Assembly (NCBI GenBank): GCA_964631265.1
Contig: CAZVWW010000119.1
Coordinates: forward strand, 1 to 6,811
Reading direction: 5' to 3'
Source: CAZVWW01 sp964631265
Lineage (GTDB): Bacteria; Thermotogota; Thermotogae; MWEM01
Length of the DNA stretch: 6,811 bases
Under the pieces are notes generated by a model that was not told the origin of the DNA, searched no databases, and was given only the letters and a program-made list of their open reading frames with translations. Positions 6,596 through 6,811 of this stretch are shown here, piece after piece (position 1 is the first letter of the stretch; each line of letters begins with the position of its first letter). A program made the position numbers and the translations under genes.

Positions 6596-6668
6596 TTATT
6601 GATCCTTCTAAAATCAGAAAATCCGTTCTTAAACCGCTTCAACAATAAAGAACACGTTGAGTTCTATC

Positions 6669-6696
6669 ATTATAACATAGTCACTCTCCCTGTCAT
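6669..6696 (-). promoter_or_regulatory. Promoter of the radical SAM gene
   Basis: Read on the - strand, there is ATGACA (6696-6691, 5 of 6 to the consensus -35), a 16-nt spacer, and TATAAT (6674-6669) preceded by TGT, which makes an extended -10. Transcription would start near 6662, giving a leader of about 67 nt. The leader can form a weak 6-bp hairpin (6653-6648 with 6630-6625) but shows no riboswitch that I recognise. It is the strongest-looking promoter in the window. Confidence 0.75.
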
Positions 6697-6705
6697 CTTC
6701 TCTCA

Positions 6706-6734
6706 CCAACACCGGAAATAGATCATGATATAAT
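6706..6734 (+). promoter_or_regulatory. Promoter of the right-end AAA-like gene
   Basis: TGATATAAT (6726-6734) is a perfect extended -10 element. A weak -35, CCAACA (6706-6711, 3 of 6), lies 17 bp upstream. The start of transcription would be near 6741, about 24 nt before the ATG at 6765. It lies back to back with the radical SAM promoter, with the two -35 regions only about 10 bp apart. The -10 overlaps a small palindrome, ATCATGAT, at 6722-6729. Confidence 0.65.
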
Positions 6735-6764
6735 CAAAGCAGCAAAAGAAAAGAGATGATACCG

Positions 6765-6811
6765 ATGCGAACATTCTGCACGGAAGGGCCAATCGACACC
6801 GAGAAGAACTA
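6765..6811 (+). CDS. Start of a probable AAA-like ATPase gene (3' end outside window)
   Basis: Only 15 complete codons are visible, reading MRTFCTEGPIDTEKN, with the next codon beginning TA. The pattern M-[RK]-x-F-x-T-x-GP-[IV]-x-P/T-E-[KR]-[HN]-Y is, as I recall, the characteristic N-terminus of a group of bacterial AAA-like P-loop proteins in which a 'PRQTGKT'-type Walker A follows soon after; the truncated final codon is compatible with the expected tyrosine. The Walker motifs themselves are beyond the window, so the call rests on this short match. ATG 6765 is preferred because it matches the family start and has GAG at 6753-6755, 9 nt upstream; ATG 6756 is in the same frame and would add three residues. 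Confidence 0.45.
   Translation, partial: MRTFCTEGPIDTEKN

Noticed and set aside
6596..6662. Possible riboswitch in the radical SAM gene leader
   Set aside because: The leader is only about 67 nt and holds one weak 6-bp hairpin with a large loop; no known aptamer pattern is visible.

Overview
The window looks like ordinary bacterial chromosome of moderate GC. It holds four complete genes and two genes cut by the window edges, with short intergenic gaps and recognisable Shine-Dalgarno and sigma70-type promoter sequences. The gene set suits a heterotrophic, largely anaerobic or facultative bacterium: a carbohydrate ABC importer, a large cytoplasmic PAS hybrid histidine kinase, and a HemN-type radical SAM enzyme. 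A spirochaete is my best guess from the general feel of the proteins, but it is only a guess, because no marker gene or rRNA is present.

Region 1 (2-2296, + strand) is the tail of a family 1 sugar-binding protein gene followed by its two inner-membrane permease genes (MalF-like, then MalG-like). A strong intrinsic terminator hairpin lies between the binding-protein gene and the first permease gene, so it probably passes only part of the transcription downstream. The permease genes overlap by 8 bp. No ATPase gene follows, so the importer probably uses an ATPase encoded elsewhere.

Region 2 (2343-5068, + strand) is a separate unit: an extended -10 promoter and a TTG-started hybrid histidine kinase of 893 residues. 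Its order is PAS-PAS-PAS-HisKA-HATPase-REC-HPt and it has no membrane segment. The third PAS domain carries a cysteine cluster. All phosphorelay residues are present, but no DNA-binding output domain or partner regulator is in view.

Region 3 (5069-5317) lies between convergent genes and is the least ordinary part of the window. Four hairpins, plus a weak fifth, follow each other at a pitch of 33-34 nt. Their stem sequences differ, but the apex is nearly invariant: a C-rich loop closed by C-G and U.G or C-G pairs. One of them doubles as a plausible intrinsic terminator. I do not recognise this array as a named element.

Region 4 (5318-6595, - strand) is a 425-residue radical SAM protein of the coproporphyrinogen dehydrogenase (HemN/HemW) superfamily. 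Region 5 (6596-6811) is a divergent promoter region with two good extended -10 promoters back to back. It ends in the first 15 codons of a + strand gene whose start resembles a family of AAA-like ATPases. All three promoters found here share TGnTATAAT.
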